Shown one piece after another: positions 1 to 11,625 of a DNA stretch of 64,000 nucleotides (position 1 is the stretch's first letter; each line of letters starts with the position of its first letter). The notes beneath the pieces are model-generated. The model worked only from the letters and a program-made list of their open reading frames with translations, ran no database searches and had not been told where the DNA came from. Both the position numbers and the translations under genes were made by a program. Source of the stretch: Apostichopus japonicus. Its lineage: Eukaryota > Echinodermata > Holothuroidea > Aspidochirotida > Stichopodidae. The DNA lies in assembly GCF_037975245.1 (NCBI RefSeq), contig NC_092579.1:8464001-8528000 (forward strand), in the 5' to 3' direction.

Positions 1-109
1 GCCGGGACATATTTGCACAATTTAATAGAGTCTATCTCTTCGAGAAAAAGAAACTACAAATTGCAATGTGGGTATTCTTTATAATCTCGCCACGTGTTAT
101 TTCTCACAG
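1..109 (+). CDS. possible upstream exon of the GRL-like gene (partial)
   Basis: The frame starting at base 3 is open from the window edge to beyond base 150 and encodes a charged stretch, then a hydrophobic one (core IAMWVFFIISP). This resembles the loop-to-membrane transition expected upstream of the next exon. Candidate donors in the required phase lie near bases 92 and 109, and neither is a strong consensus. The open frame and phase are seen; membership in the gene is inferred. It could be chance. Confidence 0.3.
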
Positions 110-755
110 TATAATATATTCAATGTTATCAAACCCACCCAGTTACAGCGCCCCCCCCCCTCCCCCGCCCTCTTCCCACCGGCAAATGGATGTGAATAAG
201 GGGAATACTTCCATCAGATTATAAAAGTACACATGCTGACCACTCCTTCCTGTTCATGTATCGATTATATTAAACATAAGAAAAAACATTATTCTCTTAC
301 ATAATTATATATTCGATGTCTTCGGAATATTTTGAATTCTGCAACCATTTTCTATGCGTTATTTTCATCCTTGGCTCAGCAACTGGCTGATATCACATCA
401 TGTGACTATTTCTGACAATCTGTTATTTTCTTCAATAAATGGATTATGTATATAGACTTTATTAGCACACGTGCACGAATCCATGTGTAGTAAATCTATA
501 CACCATCGGAGGGTAAAGAGAGGGAGGCGGCTGCTGTTGCCATAGGTAACAAATCAGACTTGATTGTAGTCGAGCTAACAAACTTAAATTGCTATGGTGA
601 TTTTGGCAGTATATGAGCTATTTAAAATCATCAGCTCAAAAAGATGATTCACGACAGTTTACAATGTACGATTTTTTTTCTTTCAACAAAATTAAAAAAT
701 AATTAACGATTAACTAGCTATACGATATATTTTGTTGTTGTTCTTTGTATTTCAG

Positions 756-1061
756 GTATATCTGCTTGGAATCATCCAGGGAGTTGGTTTCTATCTACAA
801 CGATCGTATTTGGAGCCATTTCGGTGTTGATTTACGATTTCTGTTACTACGTCCATGACATTGATATTTCACGCCAAGGTCTTCATATTTTATCATACGG
901 CATATTTTTACTGATACTGCTTCAGTTTCCTGCTTTTAACTTTCTGTCTAAAGTAATGAGTGCCGCTTTCCAACAAAACCTAGCATGCTCATCGTGGACA
1001 ATGGTCTTTAACGCACGGTACATCACTAAACGGCTTCAGTTTATTGGATTTGCACAGAAAG
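756..1061 (+). CDS. GRL-like receptor, internal exon
   Basis: The exon is bounded by TTTCAG at its 5' side and G|GTCAGT at its 3' side, phase 1 at both ends, and encodes about 102 residues. It begins ISAWNHPGSW and contains two hydrophobic helices, around TTIVFGAISVLIY and ILSYGIFLLILLQF, followed by a basic loop ending ITKRLQFIGFAQK. With the last exon this gives a multi-pass membrane protein. No signal peptide or initiator Met is in the window, so the N-terminus lies upstream. I favour a gustatory-receptor-like 7TM protein from the helix pattern and the C-terminus of the next exon. Another multi-pass family is possible. Confidence 0.55.
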
Positions 1062-1741
1062 GTCAGTGTGTATAAGATATCCTCCAATAGCTTTCAAAAG
1101 TGAATGCTTTATAGACTTAATAGCTAATGAATGCGATCGAAACTGATATATATTTACGTTAGGAACGTTATAATAAACATATCTAGTCAGAAAGTTCCTT
1201 CAACGTTTCGTGACGATCGCACCGAGAGCTTGGCGATTTTTGTTTTTGCCTAAGTTCTAAAGTTCTAAACCGAATCGTGGCACAAAAAAAGGAGACTGAA
1301 TTATTTTGACCAACATTAGAATATTGATAAGATACTAAGGGGGTAAAGTACGGGGAGTGGGGGTGGAGGGATACGTATACAATGAATCCTACCAAATTTC
1401 CTAAGATATTTAGGATGTGTAAGCGGACATAATTACCAATAAAGAAACGGACAGTTTCCTCTGAAGGAAAGAAAGAAATAGTGACATCCATGAATGGAGA
1501 CAATCTGCTGTAATCCATACGACCATTGTCTTTCTCTATCCTTTGTATTTCGAATTATGGATAATATCAGTATCATACATTTTCTGTAATATATATATAT
1601 TCGACGGATGCGTCGATAGGGAAATGACGTCAGCAGGAACTTGATGACAGGTTTACACTGTATCGTTCAATGTTATATCAGAATCTAATAATTATAACAC
1701 CGATCTAATTATGTTTTTTTCTCTCTCTCTCTCTCAAACAG

Positions 1742-2143
1742 GTATCCCAGGCAAGGCTTTACTAACGGCCTGCTTCGTGTTACCTCCGATGGCAGCTGCG
1801 TATCGTGGATTTGTATACTTTCATTTTATGGGTTTCTTAACGACACATGCATTCATATCGGTTATTTGCTGCGGTGTGATCATGTTTCTGAGTGCCGTCT
1901 TCCAGTATGTAGTGTATCTGACCAGACTCTCCTTCCAACGGCAGTTTTATTTGATATCCAAATACATCGCGATACATGGAAGAGATATCGACTCTTGTCG
2001 ACAAGTACTCGGCCACGCTATTCAAGACTTTAATTGTTTCCAACAATACATCGCGATATACTTGGTGTATTTCACAACCATTATGACGTTGGGAGTTACC
2101 ACTGTTTGTGTGTGGCAGTATCTATTTAAGATGGCGCTATGTG
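1742..2143 (+). CDS. GRL-like receptor, last exon, 5' half (interrupted)
   Basis: The acceptor is a CT-rich tract ending in AAACAG, and the phase (1) matches the upstream exon. It encodes about 134 residues starting IPGKALLTACFVLPP, with hydrophobic segments around FVLPPMAAAYRGFVYF, HAFISVICCGVIMFLSAVFQYVVYL and YLVYFTTIMTLGVTTVCVWQYLF. The reading frame then runs into the inserted element at 2144 and reaches a stop at 2290-2292, so the allele as read would encode a truncated protein unless the insert is removed or spliced. The exon resumes in the same frame at 3785. Confidence 0.6.
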
Positions 2144-3778
2144 TATGGAACGCCAAAAGGACCACAGTGACATGTACCACTACTAATTTGACATGTACTA
2201 CTACTAATTCGAAGTGTACTACTACTAATTTGAAGTGTAATACATGTAAAATGTCGCGTACTACTACTAATTCGAAGTGTACTACATCTTAAATGTCGCG
2301 TACTACTACTAATTCGAAGTGTACTACATCTAAAAAGTCACGTACTACTACTAAATTGGAGAGATGGCGCTATTCACAATCTTTCCGATACCATGTCATC
2401 GAGTTGCGCATCTGCATTAAAATAATGATGAAGAAAACATATTCTTCAATACTCTGTTGATTCAAATGTCTATTTTACAGTTTATACCTTTAGGGTCTGT
2501 GGCAAATATAGAAAATAGCATGTACTTTGGCACAGCTGGGGAATAAAAAGCATTCTTGACATTTCAATGACGGGGAAATTGCTGCTTGTGAATAATAATG
2601 TGTATAACAATTTTAAGAGTTAAAAACTGAAGCTACATTAAGCACATTCTTGGGGATCGATGGTTCCACCTGCTGGGGCTTCGAAAACTTGTTGCTTTGC
2701 CACCACTGGATTTTATTTGTGTGATGCCCAATGGTCACAGACAATGGTGATTATAGTATTAGTAATGAAGGCAAGGAGAAGGGGAACATTCAGGAAGACT
2801 GACACGTACATATATACTCCTAATCCTACGCATACTAAGCTCTGCATATACACACATTACTGTGCCAAAATCTAAATTTAAACGGTAACGTATATTTGGG
2901 CTCTTAAGTTATGCTCGGAATTAATCCATGACCTAGTACTTTAGTAGGCCTATATTCAGGCCATTTGTAGAACACCTAAAATGCATACGGTACTAGACCT
3001 GTATATAATTTAAACAAGTAGCAGTTTTGGAATATCATTTAAATTAGACACTATCGGCCTAGCCGCAGCTTGGCCTAGCATATAGAAAAAGTCTAGGAAG
3101 CCTAACTTTAGCTCATTAACAGTAGCACCTCACCGGTCTTTTCTGAATGTAAAGCAGCCTTTTGCGTTTGGGCGCCGTTTTCTATTTTTGTGACATGTTC
3201 ATCGAGTTTTTTACATATATATATATATATATATATATATCAAATACACCAGTTTTTTAACTCTTAAAATTGTTATACCCACTATTATTCACAAGCAGCA
3301 ATTTCCCCGTCATTGAAATGTCAAGAATGCTTTAGATTTCCCAGCTGTGCTTAACTATATGCTATTTTCTATATTTGCCACAGACCTTAAAGGTATAAAC
3401 TGTAAAATAGACATTTGAATCAACAGAGTATTGAAGAATATGTTTTCTTCATCGTTATTTTAATGCAGATGCGCAACTCGATGACATGGTATCGGAAAGA
3501 TTGTGAATAGCGCCATCTCTCCAATTTAGTAGTAGTACGTGACTTTTTAGATGTAGTACACTTCGAATTAGTAGTAGTACGCGACATTTTAGATGTAGTA
3601 CACTTCGAATTAGTAGTAGTACGCGACATTTTAGATGTAGTACACTTCGAATTAGTAGTAGTACGCGACATTTTACATGTATTACACTTCAAATTAGTAG
3701 TAGTACACTTCGAATTAGTAGTAGTACATGTCAAATTAGTAGTGGTACATGTCACTGTGGTCCTTTTGGCGTTCCATA
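2144..3778. mobile_element. 1.6-kb long-inverted-repeat (foldback/MITE-like) element inserted in a coding exon
   Basis: The ends are inverted copies starting TATGGAACGCCAAAAGG. The target hexamer TATGTG is present on both sides (2138-2143 and 3779-3784). The arms are long: about 2144-2630 on the left and 3250-3778 on the right. Each carries a 42-bp tandem unit (two to three copies) that reads openly as a Thr/Ser/Lys/Cys-rich peptide. The interior (2631-3249) is AT-rich with a TA microsatellite and has no transposase-like frame. This is a non-autonomous element of unassigned superfamily. Using only a TA duplication would not restore the host frame, whereas the hexamer does, which supports a 6-bp duplication. 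Confidence 0.85.
3217..3240. repeat. (TA)n microsatellite
   Basis: A run of alternating T and A lies in the interior of the long-inverted-repeat element. Confidence 0.9.
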
Positions 3779-3784
3779 TATGTG

Positions 3785-4161
3785 AGGACCACCCTGACAG
3801 TAAAGCCCAAAACATTAGTTTGCACGTGAATATACTCTGTTGGGCAAACATTTCAATCTCGTTTATACTGGTCATATGGTCAATCGGAAGCTTGGACGTC
3901 TCTCACGTCATCGATCAATTCCGAAGGTCACTCATTACCATGAAGACAAGTGCGAAAGCGGTAGAGAAAATCCTCGAATTTGTGGAAAGCTCAAGAGTAA
4001 GGCCAAGAATGGGAGTTACTACAACGATGGTATCATCGCTCATCAGTATGTTCGTGGCTTTGAAAATTGGACAGGAACAAAGCGTATTTTATTTTGAACA
4101 AATGCCGAATTGCACCAGCCATCATGGCGGTATAGGCTATAGTACCACACTTCAACCCTAA
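3785..4161 (+). CDS. GRL-like receptor, last exon, 3' half, with stop codon
   Basis: Once the element and one copy of its 6-bp target duplication are ignored, the frame continues from ..ALC into EDHPDSKAQNISLHV and ends at a TAA (4159-4161). It holds a hydrophobic helix (CWANISISFILVIWSIGSL), then a long helical loop (VIDQFRRSLITMKTSAKAVEK), then a last membrane helix (TTTMVSSLISMFVALKIGQ). A final helix with Thr near its start and Gln near its end, preceded by a basic helical loop, is the layout of the insect Gr/GRL C-terminus. That is recognition of a pattern, not a database match. No AATAAA was found in the next 240 bases. Confidence 0.55.
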
Positions 4162-5070
4162 ATGCGTATAATATATATTTATTTTACAAAGTTATCACAA
4201 AAATAATATATTATATAGGCCTATGGGCGATACATGCATGCAGCCAACAAAATGATCATATACCTCAGTCGGATTTATATATAAATATATTGAAGAAAAA
4301 CTTTAATGATCAAATGTACATTATTCAAATAATTCATAAATACATCAAAACATATCAACTCTGGTTTATCAACATTTTTTCTTCGCTTTTCTGTTGAGCT
4401 GCAATGGGTTGCGAAATCTCGTACAGCGAATTACCACTACAGACATATATAGGCCCGTATAGCCTGACCGGAACATGGGAACCGAAAATCCCCCCCCCCC
4501 CCACGGTCCGTACAAAATTACTGGCTGTTATCCTACAATTTGTGTCACCATCATGTCTACCAGACAAAACCTCAAGATTAAAGACCCAAGTCTGTCCCCT
4601 ACCTTACACAGTTGCCCCCCCCCCCCCCAACTCAGAATTTCTTTATACTGTAGCCTTCACATATACACTTGATCTACTTTGCATATGAATCGGGTGTGTC
4701 GTTGGCCTAGATATCTCCTACCCTTCTATCAACCCATTTCTCCCACCTCTTTCCCTCTCCTCACCATCATTTTGAACTGCTGTTATATACAAGCCCTTTA
4801 TTTGTTGTTATTCTATAAGAACTCAAGCCGAGTGCTCCCTCAGAAGAGTCGCATATCAAGGTCGGACCTAGGAATATATAAAGAAGAAAGTGTGACCCTG
4901 GGGTCGATAATATCGGTTGCAAATTTCCCCCTCCCCAAACCAGAAATAGTTTAGTCGTCTAATGATATATTCTGAGAGTTATTTGAACTATTAATTTCGT
5001 CTAAAGGCAAGCATTGTGCTCATAACTACTGTTATTGTTGTGTGTGTCAGGTTGAAAAGTTGGTGGGGGG
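4162..5070. other. region without a supported gene; poly-C tracts
   Basis: Downstream of the GRL-like gene. Two homopolymeric C tracts (about 4489-4502 and 4615-4628) lie in a pyrimidine-rich stretch. Short open frames here are low-complexity and show no recognisable domain. Confidence 0.5.
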
Positions 5071-5249
5071 CAGAGCCGTATATAGAGAGAGTTTGGCCAA
5101 CTGGCGATTTGTGACGTCACACGCAAACCATGGGCATCAAAATAGGTCCAGATGTCGTTACCAGTTGCGCGAAACACGAAACACATCACACACAATAGTA
5201 TATCAGCTTTGCACACTGTGCTCGTTGCGAACAAACGAAGCGACTCAGA

Positions 5250-5295
5250 ATGTCAGATTTTGACAGGCATACGAGGAACAAAATGGATATCAGGT
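5250..5295 (+). CDS. possible short first exon inside the 4.6-kb element
   Basis: An ATG opens the short frame MSDFDRHTRNKMDIR and ends at a good donor (CAG|GTAATG). It lies about 180 bases downstream of a TATATAGAGAG motif in the terminal repeat. It could be a transposon-encoded first exon. No continuation was identified. Confidence 0.2.
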
Positions 5296-5574
5296 AATGA
5301 ATTAGAGTATGCGTTAGTTAATGACATTTACGTTTATCTTCACACCTGAAATGCATAGAAAACTAGCTGAAAACCTGTCATTACACTTGTTTATTTTACG
5401 CCTCATACTAGTACTAGTCCTACTTTAGTCGTACAAACGAAAAGCACACATCACAGTCCTGGCTAGGCTAGATTACAGACGCACAACTATAGCATCAGGC
5501 CTACATTAATAGATCCTTCAATTAAATAGAGTAGGCCTACACATAAAATGAAAATTTATGCTTCACTGATCTTT

Positions 5575-5890
5575 TCAGGTTTGCCAAAAGTAGTTGTACC
5601 AGAGGTCATTGTCCTAAACTCCAGAAGTTAAAAGTAGGATTAATATTCGGCATAACTTTTTCTCTAAAGTCTAATACAAGGGTTGTGAATGGATGGAATG
5701 GTTTGCCTGAGAAGGTTGAATTGCAAGTAGTGTGAATGGGTTTAAGAATGCTTTGGATGAGTACATTAAGCATTGTAATTGGGTATGACATTTGATGTCC
5801 TCGGTTTTATTCCTCTCATATAGCCTTAGGGTCCTTAATGGGGACTTGAGTGTCCCTCCTGGTCTTTTTTTCTACTAAACTAAACTATAT
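5575..5890 (+). mobile_element. 3' tail of a CR1/L2-like LINE (truncated, frameshifted)
   Basis: The frame reads RGHCPKLQKLKVG, then RVVNGWNGLPEKVE, and after a one-base frameshift near 5732 VNGFKNALDEYIKHCNWV and a stop. The order R-V-V-N-x-W-N-x-L-P followed by V-N-x-F-K-x-x-L-D is the usual C-terminal end of reverse transcriptases of non-LTR (CR1/L2-type) elements. A short 3' region with a TAAACTAAACT-type end follows. Only the tail is present, as expected for 5'-truncated copies, and it lies inside the 4.6-kb element. Confidence 0.7.
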
Positions 5891-8800
5891 ACTTGAGTGT
5901 AGGAGTTAGCAATAGTTGGGAGTCTGTGGGCAAACCTAAGACTGATATTGTGGTGTTAATTTCTCAGGAATGTAGTACTAGGCAATAGTAGGTGCAATAG
6001 ATTGAATGGATCTGTTGAGAAAAAAAAAACCTGCAACAACTGAATACTGGTGTATGTTGTAGCTTATGTATTTTCCATTAACATATATACTATACAGTCA
6101 TGTCCTTAATAAGGTTTCATGGATCACACTGACATAGTGTGCCTACTTATCAGTGCTGTCAACTGAGCACAGGGCTGATGACATCATTCAGTTTGTTATT
6201 ATGCAGACAGCAAATGGCCATAATGATAATTATTAATTGTTACTTATTCTTCATACTGCCCTTACTGGCCTAACCTGAACAGTGATGTATCAAAATGCAA
6301 GAAGTCGTTAAGCTTTTCATTTAAGAATCGTTTCAGCCTGTCCTATTTCAAACATATGATTGGCAGGTTTCCACGTTACATAGCTTATCAAAATGGAGCT
6401 GTTCTGTAAAGCAAGAAATTCACACATATGCATGCATACAGTACAAACACACTCATATAACAATTTCTGAATATCTTTTCAGCTGCCCAAAGGTACTTGA
6501 ATGCAAGCTCTGTTGGGTGAATTAAACAACCCTCATTGTACTCTTTTATTATGGTCGGCTTAGCTGGAACCAGCAATGATGGTGATGTGGATTTGACAGT
6601 ACCTAGACAAGAGTTCAATAGCTGCTTTGTGTTGAAGTGGGTTCAACTTGCTCAAGGCCATGACAGGATGAGACTCGACATCAGGATGAATTATCTGTTG
6701 CAGAGCTCTATATACCAGGCAGTTGTTAAAACATCCATTGGGTGACCCTCACAGTCTACCAGGCACTGCATCACAGAAGCAAAATGAAGTGTGTGTGATA
6801 CCTTCATCTTATGGGAGTGGAATGGTATCAGTGTGGCCTCTGTCAATTTGGCTTCAAGTCTTTGTTTTCTTGAAAGCTGAGAAGATCTTTCAGTGGTTTC
6901 ACACTGACCTCTGTACTTGACAACTCATGTGTATTTGCCAGCTCAGGAGGAAGCCAGATTTTAACTACATTAACCAATGCTGACTTTTTTTGGACATGTG
7001 GTACATCTGCAAGGAGGTGAAGGAAGCAGTTGCATGGATGTGGAATCTTGATGATAGTCTGGCAGTCTTATCCACAGATTATCCCAAAGCTTCTCCACAT
7101 TGCCACATTCAGAACTTATTACATTGATAAACTTGAAACTTGCAGGAATCTAACCAAGCACCCATCAGGGGAATTTGTTTGTATAATTATTGAAAGCTGT
7201 GACCTTCTTATGTGACAGATTAATGTGAAATATAGGGCAGTAGATTACCTTGTAAATGAACCTTGTCATTTGTTTGATTGTATCTAATGTTTGCAAAATT
7301 TAAAGTTGCATGCTACCAATTGAAACATAATTCTTTCTCTATTAATGGGATATAAATACTTCTCCCCAAAGGGTGTGAAGACTCCCTCAAAAAGAAACGT
7401 CTCATGCCCGTTATCTGACCTAGTTTCGAATGCGGTGTAACAGAAGTGTTAGACACCACCATTGATCCCAGATAATACACACACAGCTTGCTACCATCTG
7501 TAAATAGACATTAGTGTACATACAGTCAATACAAACATCACGGTCAATACCCACAACACAGTGCACATAGCAGCGTGGACATCTCAGGTCTAGATAAAAG
7601 ATAACAAGGTATCAGGTTTCATTACTGTCTGCATTTTGTAGCGACACAAAAAAAAACTTCACTTGCAAGCAACGGAAAGTAAACTTTTTCAGAGCGTGGC
7701 ATGCGGTTTAGGGCGAGTCTTCAATACATTTAAATATACTGCATCGGTTGTTGTCACTTGATCATTTGCTTGTGTGTGAGCTAAACAGCTTAAATAATAT
7801 GTAAAAAAAATAATACAAACTTTCAAATTGCCAGATATTTACTGGCTCAAAATTATTATCCAATCATGATTTGATGCTATCCTTGAGTCCATTATTCAGA
7901 TGATGAGGCAGATTCCCTTCAACTCTCCATGATGAAGGTAAAACCTTATATCTTAACCAACTGCCATTGAGTGTCCATTTGAAAGTTTCAAACACACAAG
8001 TGCATTGATTAAAACAAAGACTTTATTGCTGTGGTTGCAGGAACTAGATTTCAGTCTAATAGTCACTCACCAGGTTCGTCTTTATCACAGTCTGCTAACT
8101 GTGGCTTTTTATGTTAGGAGTTTTTCTTCAGAGCACATGTCACCTTTGATTTGTAAAAAAAGTCCTGAAATTCAGGGAGTTGTAATTTATTGTCTAAAGA
8201 TAATTTTAAAAGTTTTATTTTAACTTCAATCGTCAATGTGGGCGTCAATTAGGGGAATAAGGAGTTACTGATGCAATGAGTTTCTGGCGTAAGTGCATTT
8301 ATAATGTGTTCAAACTTGAAAGATGTATCATACTGCACCCCCACCCCCCTCTTAATTTGCACTCCGTTGGAATGCACTGACAGTTTTGCTTTTTAATGAA
8401 ATACCAGTTAACACTAAATTTTCAAATCAATTCAAGTCTTGCTTTAAAACAGTCAAACGAAACCGTGCATTGCCCAAGCTAGGCCTACGCAATATTTTGA
8501 ACATTTCTTTATCAACATGTGGTGACAGGGCTCTTTAAGATAATTCAGTGACCAAGACAAGAGTGTAGGGTAGTCTTTGCAATAAGCATAACTAAGGCTA
8601 GGCTACCAGTACCATAATGAGCCTTGGCCTAGTGGTCTTTGAAATGTAGCCTAGGCCCCTGCTACTTTGATAAGTGATAGTTGACTGCATCCAAATTAAA
8701 CCAAGGCCTAGGCTATACTTTTGAAGAAGAATAAATTAGGCTGAATTCATGTTAGCCTAAAAAGGCTAGGCCAATGCTGACAATTAACACAAACCAAGAT

Positions 8801-9647
8801 CATTTAACCATTTGGGCACTTGTTTATGGCATACTAAAAGGGTCTATATAATTAGGCCTGTATGTGTACACAACCCACAAGTTGCCAATGAGTATAGACC
8901 TAGCCTAACTAGTTTAGGCCTAGGCTACTTTGTTTTCCTTAGGCCTAGTTTAATTGGGCCTTATACTGTGCCATATTATGTAATGTGCTATAACAGTTGT
9001 AGTAATAGCAAGAATGGTCCAGGTCTAACTAAGCCCAGGCTTAACTTATGCTTCGGGCTTAACTTAGGATTAGGGCTTTACGTTATGCCTAGCCCACCCT
9101 TTTACATTAAACTAAAAGTTATACTTTTTTAGGCTAGGCATAGCCTATGCATACAATAACTGGGAATTAGGATAGCTATATGTGCGACTGAAACTGCCAT
9201 GCCTACTATTAGGAGAGCTGGCATAATGAAATCGAATTTGTGGATCGTAAAACGAGAGAGAATAGCCATGAATGTAATTACAGAAACCAGTCTGAACGTA
9301 AAATTCTCGCATTGCTGGTACATTACTCGTATTACACTAGGGCCTATGGCTATGGGCCTAGGCTACACAGACTTTTTTCATTAGATCTCCATCTTGTTCT
9401 TTCTACTTCCAAAAAATTCCTCTTCTTTTATGGTCAGTCGGAAAATCAAACAACAATATCCATGTTCTGACCGATTGCAGCATCCCCAGCACCATTTCTT
9501 TCATAATTTCGTACTTTTTTCGTGTACACAAACGATAGTATATACACTGTGAGTATGCGTGTCGCCTGCTATAAAGTTTTCAAGTGGACCTATTTTACCA
9601 CCCTGTGTGGGCGTTGTCCCTCTCGACCAATCCAAATCGGTTACATG
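5891..9647. other. interior of the 4.6-kb element without recognised genes
   Basis: The longest open stretches are about 60-106 codons and carry no recognisable motif. From about 8460 to 9370 the sequence is dense in AGGCCTA/TAGGCC motifs, which open chance frames on both strands. Confidence 0.4.
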
Positions 9648-9686
9648 GTTGGCCAAACTCTCTCTATATACGGCTCTGGTGGGGGG

Positions 9687-10542
9687 GGGGGAGGAGTGCG
9701 CCCCACCGAATCTTCTTCCCCGTGGATATGCGCCTTCATATGGTTGAAGTGGAAATATTGTCATCCCTCAATATGGGATGAATGACTAATTCAGTAAGAA
9801 AACGTTGATATTAGAGTTGAAAAACAATCTATTTAATAAAGTCATCAATTTGTTCCAAGTTCATATTGAGTTCTTAATTTGCATGACCACCCAACCTCAA
9901 AATATGTGACTGCATGGACGTACCGTGATGGAAACGTTTGTGGGATAAATTGTATATTTAAAAATCGACATCTCAGCAATAATAATCTAGCTAAGTTTGC
10001 GTTAGTCATAGGTCAATTTGCCTACATAACAAAAACATGTATATGTTTAGTTCCTGCCTATCATATAGGACAAGACATGTGGGACAAAGTCCGCATTATG
10101 TTATTGCAAGATATACCAGATAAAATCATTTTACAGATTACATGGTGTGTTAAAGTGAATTACGGAAGTCCGTTGAAGTTTTACAACTAAACAATGACGT
10201 CATCGGAAATCCTGTGGAGTTGAACACCAACTTTATAGGCTAATTGAATAGCATGGGAAAGTTCACAACGCTTTATGTTCATTTATAAAGGCGTCTCTGT
10301 TATATATAGGATCGATTAATATATAGTACCGTACATACCTTCTTCTGCCCCAGCAAATTCCCATTATCTGCAATATACAGTTTTTATGTAGGATTGTAGA
10401 ATATAACTCTCTTAAATTATAATTTAACAACATGGTTATGACATTAATAACATGCCACTGGCCAAAACCATTAAAGGAGCTTTATGTGATATTGTATACT
10501 GTAGTTATAGCAATTCTCATATATGAAATTCCATGGATAACT
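9687..10542. other. region without a supported gene
   Basis: A 103-codon open frame at 9879-10190 has balanced composition but no recognised domain, splice context or upstream TATA box. Nothing else stands out. Confidence 0.35.
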
Positions 10543-10864
10543 TTAAAGAGGTTATGAAATGGACAAAAAAAAAATCTTTATCATCGTATTCTGTACAATC
10601 GTAGCTTTCCAATGATACCCAATTTGTGTCAACCGAAGCTTGCATCCTCGAGGAATAAACGATCAAAAATTCGAGGTTAATAAAAACTTTCTAAAAGTTG
10701 TTGATTTTACTGTAATGCGGCGTGACGTCAGTCGAGGAACTCAGCTCACTCCCGAGACGCTATGTTTACATTCTTAAACGTCTGAGAACACAGTGCTCCG
10801 TAGTAATTGAGACTTGGTGTTTGGAGTTTTGTTTTTACGTAAATTTATCTCGTAACTGTTAAAT

Positions 10865-10951
10865 ATGCCGAGCCGATATGTGGTATCAGGTTGCTCCACC
10901 ACAAGTAAAGACGGATTTCTACTGCAAGCTTTTCCAAAAGATGACAGAAAT
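10865..10951 (+). pseudogene. THAP-domain N-terminus, truncated
   Basis: The frame begins MPSRYVVSGCSTTSKDGF and continues to an AFPKDDR motif before a stop. Met-Pro at the start, the paired cysteine position (here Tyr replaces the first Cys, and the second Cys is kept), and F-P-K-D at the expected distance are the signature of the C2CH THAP zinc finger. The remaining Trp, Cys and His are not seen in frame, so this is a broken first exon of the element's transposase. Confidence 0.5.
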
Positions 10952-11456
10952 TGAAGAATTTGAACACGTCTCGCTCAAAACACTACACATACACAACGTT
11001 ACGAGTACCTGTAGGCCTATACCAGGGAGTTGTCCCATAACAACTCCCTGCCTATACTGTTGCCAAATTACTTGTTATGACCATAGCCTAGGCAGGCTAG
11101 GCCTCCTTCATACAGCAAATGACGATTTTTTTTTTTGGTTATCTAATATTTTGCACAAAACTTAAAGCCAGTTGGTTTTAGAACAATCAATACTAGATCT
11201 GCAAGTTTTCTTTTGTGGTAAAACTGGCGTTGTGTTGTGATTTTACGTAACAGTTGGATGATACAATTACACGGGCTAGCCTGTTAAACAACGTCTATAT
11301 AAGTTTGGTCTAGACCCCATGTTAGCACTACTCTATAGAACTATAGGGTTGCACTGTACAGAATGTCACATTTTCCTTGCACTGTAAGACACAAAATTCT
11401 AGAAGCTTCGCTACTAAGTTCAGTAGCAGGATCATCGACATTCGAGATAATTTAAA

Positions 11457-11625
11457 TCATATGATGGTCTTAATAACGGTGGTTTTGTTTATGCTCAACC
11501 GACCAGTTTCGGTTCAGGGTCTTCCAAACGTTCTGCTCGGGGACTTCGATCGGCAGCGACGCGTCTCGGCCATCAGGATCGTTTTACAATTCTTCTGCAA
11601 GGGCAAGGGCGGCGGAACCGGGGGG
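11457..11625 (+). CDS. unassigned open frame with a signal-peptide-like start
   Basis: From a Met at 11461 the frame has a hydrophobic core (MVLITVVLFML) and a small-residue end (VSVQG), then about 40 residues up to the border of the inserted 647-bp element. Removing that element brings a stop within a few codons. I do not recognise the family, and it may be fortuitous within the Kolobok-like element. Confidence 0.2.

Larger units (their letters stand above)
5071..9678. mobile_element. 4.6-kb hAT-type element (degenerate or non-autonomous)
   Basis: Perfect 31-bp terminal inverted repeats begin CAGAGCCGTATATAGAGAG (left 5071-5101, right 9648-9678). The octamer GTGGGGGG flanks both ends (5063-5070 and 9679-9686). 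Eight-base duplications with ends starting C-A-G-A-G fit the hAT superfamily. Similarity of the two ends goes a little further inward (an AAAATAGGTCCA block on both). No transposase-like frame was recognised between them. A LINE tail and several hundred bases rich in AGGCCTA motifs occupy the interior. The G-rich flank makes chance identity of the octamer somewhat easier, so the terminal repeat is the stronger evidence. Confidence 0.75.

Noticed and set aside
3420-3875. 151-codon minus-strand frame rich in Thr, Ser, Lys and Cys
   Set aside because: It is the repeat unit of the inverted-repeat element read through its arm, mirrored in the opposite arm. Not a gene.
9129-9323. 64-codon hydrophobic minus-strand frame that looks like membrane helices
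   Set aside because: It lies in the 4.6-kb element beside its right end, is short, and lacks splice context. Hydrophobicity alone is weak evidence.
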